NCBI GenBank assembly: GCA_009782215.1 | Contig: WRKO01000010.1 | Location: 1 to 64,000, forward strand | Length of the DNA: 64,000 nt | Origin: Oscillospiraceae bacterium | GTDB taxonomy: Bacteria > Bacillota > Clostridia > Oscillospirales > UBA929 | Reading direction: 5' to 3' | Shown: positions 62,869-64,000 of the stretch, one piece after another | Layout: each line of letters starts with the position of its first letter | How positions within the stretch are numbered: position 1 is the stretch's first letter | Made by a program: the position numbers and the translations under genes | Notes under the pieces: model-generated | What the model was told of the DNA's origin: nothing | Database searches by the model: none | The model's input: the letters and a program-made list of their open reading frames with translations, nothing else

Positions 62869-63834
62869 TTATTTTCGTTTCACCGCGCGCAGCGCCGCCG
62901 CGGCGATATCCGCCGCGTTTAGGTTAAACCGGCCGCGCAGATAGTCCTCGGGGCCGACTTCGCCGAATTGGTCTTGCACGCCAATCATTTCGACGGGGAC
63001 GGGCCGGGTTTTGACCAGCGTTTCGGCGACGGCCGAGCCTAGGCCGCCGACGACGTTGTGGTTCTCGCAGGTGACGACGGCGCCGGTCTTTTCCGCGCTC
63101 TCGATGACCATCTCGGCGTCAATCGGCTTCCATGTGAAGAGGTTGACGACCCGTGCCGAGACGCCCTGCTCATCCAGCAGCTTCGCCGCTTCCAGCGCTT
63201 CGGCCACCATGATGCCGGAGGCGAACAGGGCGACGTCCCCGCCGTCGCGCAGAAGGACGCCCTTGCCCACCTCGAACTCGCTGCCGGACTCAAACACGCC
63301 GACGGCGTTCTTGCGGTTGAGGCGGATGTAATACACTCCGTATTTTTCGGCGATTTTCGGCAAAATGTTTTCAAGCATGACCGAATCGGTCGGCTCCACC
63401 AAGGTTATTTCGGGGATGGCGCGGAGGACGGCCATGTCCTCCAGCGGCATATGCGTCCCGCCGTTGTAGGCGGCGCACACGCCGGGGTCGGTGCCGACGA
63501 TGCGCACATTGAGCTTGGCGTAGGCCGCCGACATGAAGACCTGATCGCAGGCGCGGCGGGTGGCGAAGGTGGCGAAGGTGTGCGCGAACGGGATGTATCC
63601 CATCGCGGACAGGCCGGCGGCGACGCCTATCATGTTTGCCTCGGCAATGCCGCAGTTGATGAAACGGTCGGGGTAGGTCTGCATGAAGGGCTTCATGCCG
63701 GACGAGCTCATCAGGTCGGCGTCGAGCGCGGCGATGTTTTCGTTTTCGGCGGCAAGGCCCGTCAATACGCGGCAGTATGTGTCGCGCATCATTTTTTCCT
63801 CGGTTTGGAGTACGCTTTTCACCTTTACACTCAT
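62869..63834 (-). CDS. Transketolase, C-terminal subunit
   Basis: A 321-aa half-transketolase with the pyrimidine-binding domain (GIAEANMIGVAAGL, catalytic Glu) and the C-terminal domain (VTCENHNVVGGLGSAVAE). It needs the N-terminal subunit encoded just upstream (ATGA overlap) to bind thiamine diphosphate. Split transketolases serve the pentose phosphate pathway in many Firmicutes; some act on other sugars. Confidence 0.92.
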   Translation of the reverse strand: MSVKVKSVLQTEEKMMRDTYCRVLTGLAAENENIAALDADLMSSSGMKPFMQTYPDRFINCGIAEANMIGVAAGLSAMGYIPFAHTFATFATRRACDQVFMSAAYAKLNVRIVGTDPGVCAAYNGGTHMPLEDMAVLRAIPEITLVEPTDSVMLENILPKIAEKYGVYYIRLNRKNAVGVFESGSEFEVGKGVLLRDGGDVALFASGIMVAEALEAAKLLDEQGVSARVVNLFTWKPIDAEMVIESAEKTGAVVTCENHNVVGGLGSAVAETLVKTRPVPVEMIGVQDQFGEVGPEDYLRGRFNLNAADIAAAALRAVKRK

Positions 63835-64000
63835 GCCGGCACCTCCTCTAATTTCTGCTGCGCCGCTTTCAGCGCTTCGGTCATCTGCTCCGGCGTGAAA
63901 GCGATGTGGTGGTTGAATTCCTGATTCTCGGCAAAGGTGCAGCCGTAGCCTTTTTTTGTGTTCAGCACAATCATCGAGGGGCTTTTCCGGTTGTCCGCCG
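63831..64000 (-). CDS. Transketolase, N-terminal subunit (partial, runs off window)
   Basis: Only the last ~56 codons are visible on the minus strand: MIVLNTKKGYGCTFAENQ followed by FNHHIAFTPEQM and a helical end. The NTKKGxG...N..FNHH pattern is the thiamine-diphosphate-domain end of split transketolases. The stop overlaps the start of the C-terminal subunit. Confidence 0.85.
   Translation of the reverse strand, partial: ADNRKSPSMIVLNTKKGYGCTFAENQEFNHHIAFTPEQMTEALKAAQQKLEEVPA

Overview
This 64-kb window looks like the chromosome of an anaerobic, spore-forming, flagellated Gram-positive bacterium of class Clostridia; the order is not resolvable from sequence alone. The signs are a spoIIR sporulation gene, a GerS-like lipoprotein, Firmicutes-type sigma-A promoters with AGGAGG-type ribosome binding sites, S-layer homology (SLH) surface proteins, a sortase, a cheR-cheB-cheD chemotaxis set and a flgB-to-fliJ operon. 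Genes are densely packed, many overlapping by ATGA, and TTG or GTG starts are common. No phage, insertion sequence or CRISPR array was seen.

Layout. 1-6.5 kb: 3' part of a giant repeat-rich surface protein, translationally coupled to a membrane-anchored TctC-like binding protein, then a metallo-beta-lactamase-fold hydrolase. 6.5-6.9 kb: tRNA-Asn, a degenerate tRNA-like sequence and a lone 5S rRNA with its own promoter. 6.9-9.2 kb: beta-carbonic anhydrase and a chemoreceptor. 9.3-15.4 kb: arginine operon argC-argJ-argB-argD-argF followed by a thioredoxin-reductase gene, divergent from cheR-cheB-cheD (15.5-18.0 kb). 18.0-26.8 kb: flagellar basal-body/export operon opening with a lytic transglycosylase and closing with nadE. 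27-34 kb: a MalT-like LuxR regulator divergent from a large secreted subtilase, and an XRE-type regulator. 34.9-38.9 kb: HflX GTPase with a JAMM-like N-terminal domain, an RCC1/SLH surface protein with a long leader, and a predicted ~100-nt RNA antisense to that leader.

38.9-47.7 kb is a minus-strand envelope block: CFI-box protein, membrane protein, MazF-family RNase, GerS-like lipoprotein, DUF6106-like membrane protein, sortase, a candidate anchored partner, and a GLUG/Ig-like/SLH protein. 48-51.8 kb holds an epimerase, a 756-aa protein with a cyclic-nucleotide-binding fold and no HTH, and a small HExxH protein. 51.8-54.8 kb has a 53-aa membrane peptide, an aminotransferase, a DinJ-YafQ toxin-antitoxin pair and a Fic protein.

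54.8-59.7 kb is an overlapping four-gene beta-mannoside operon: mannooligosaccharide phosphorylase, cellobiose 2-epimerase, mannosylglucose phosphorylase and a DUF1846 protein. Together the enzymes should turn beta-1,4-mannooligosaccharides into mannose-1-phosphate and glucose. Its promoter shares a 19-nt block including a palindrome with the hflX promoter. 59.8-64 kb: spoIIR, ispE, a DUF362/ferredoxin protein, a nitroreductase and a split transketolase running off the window.
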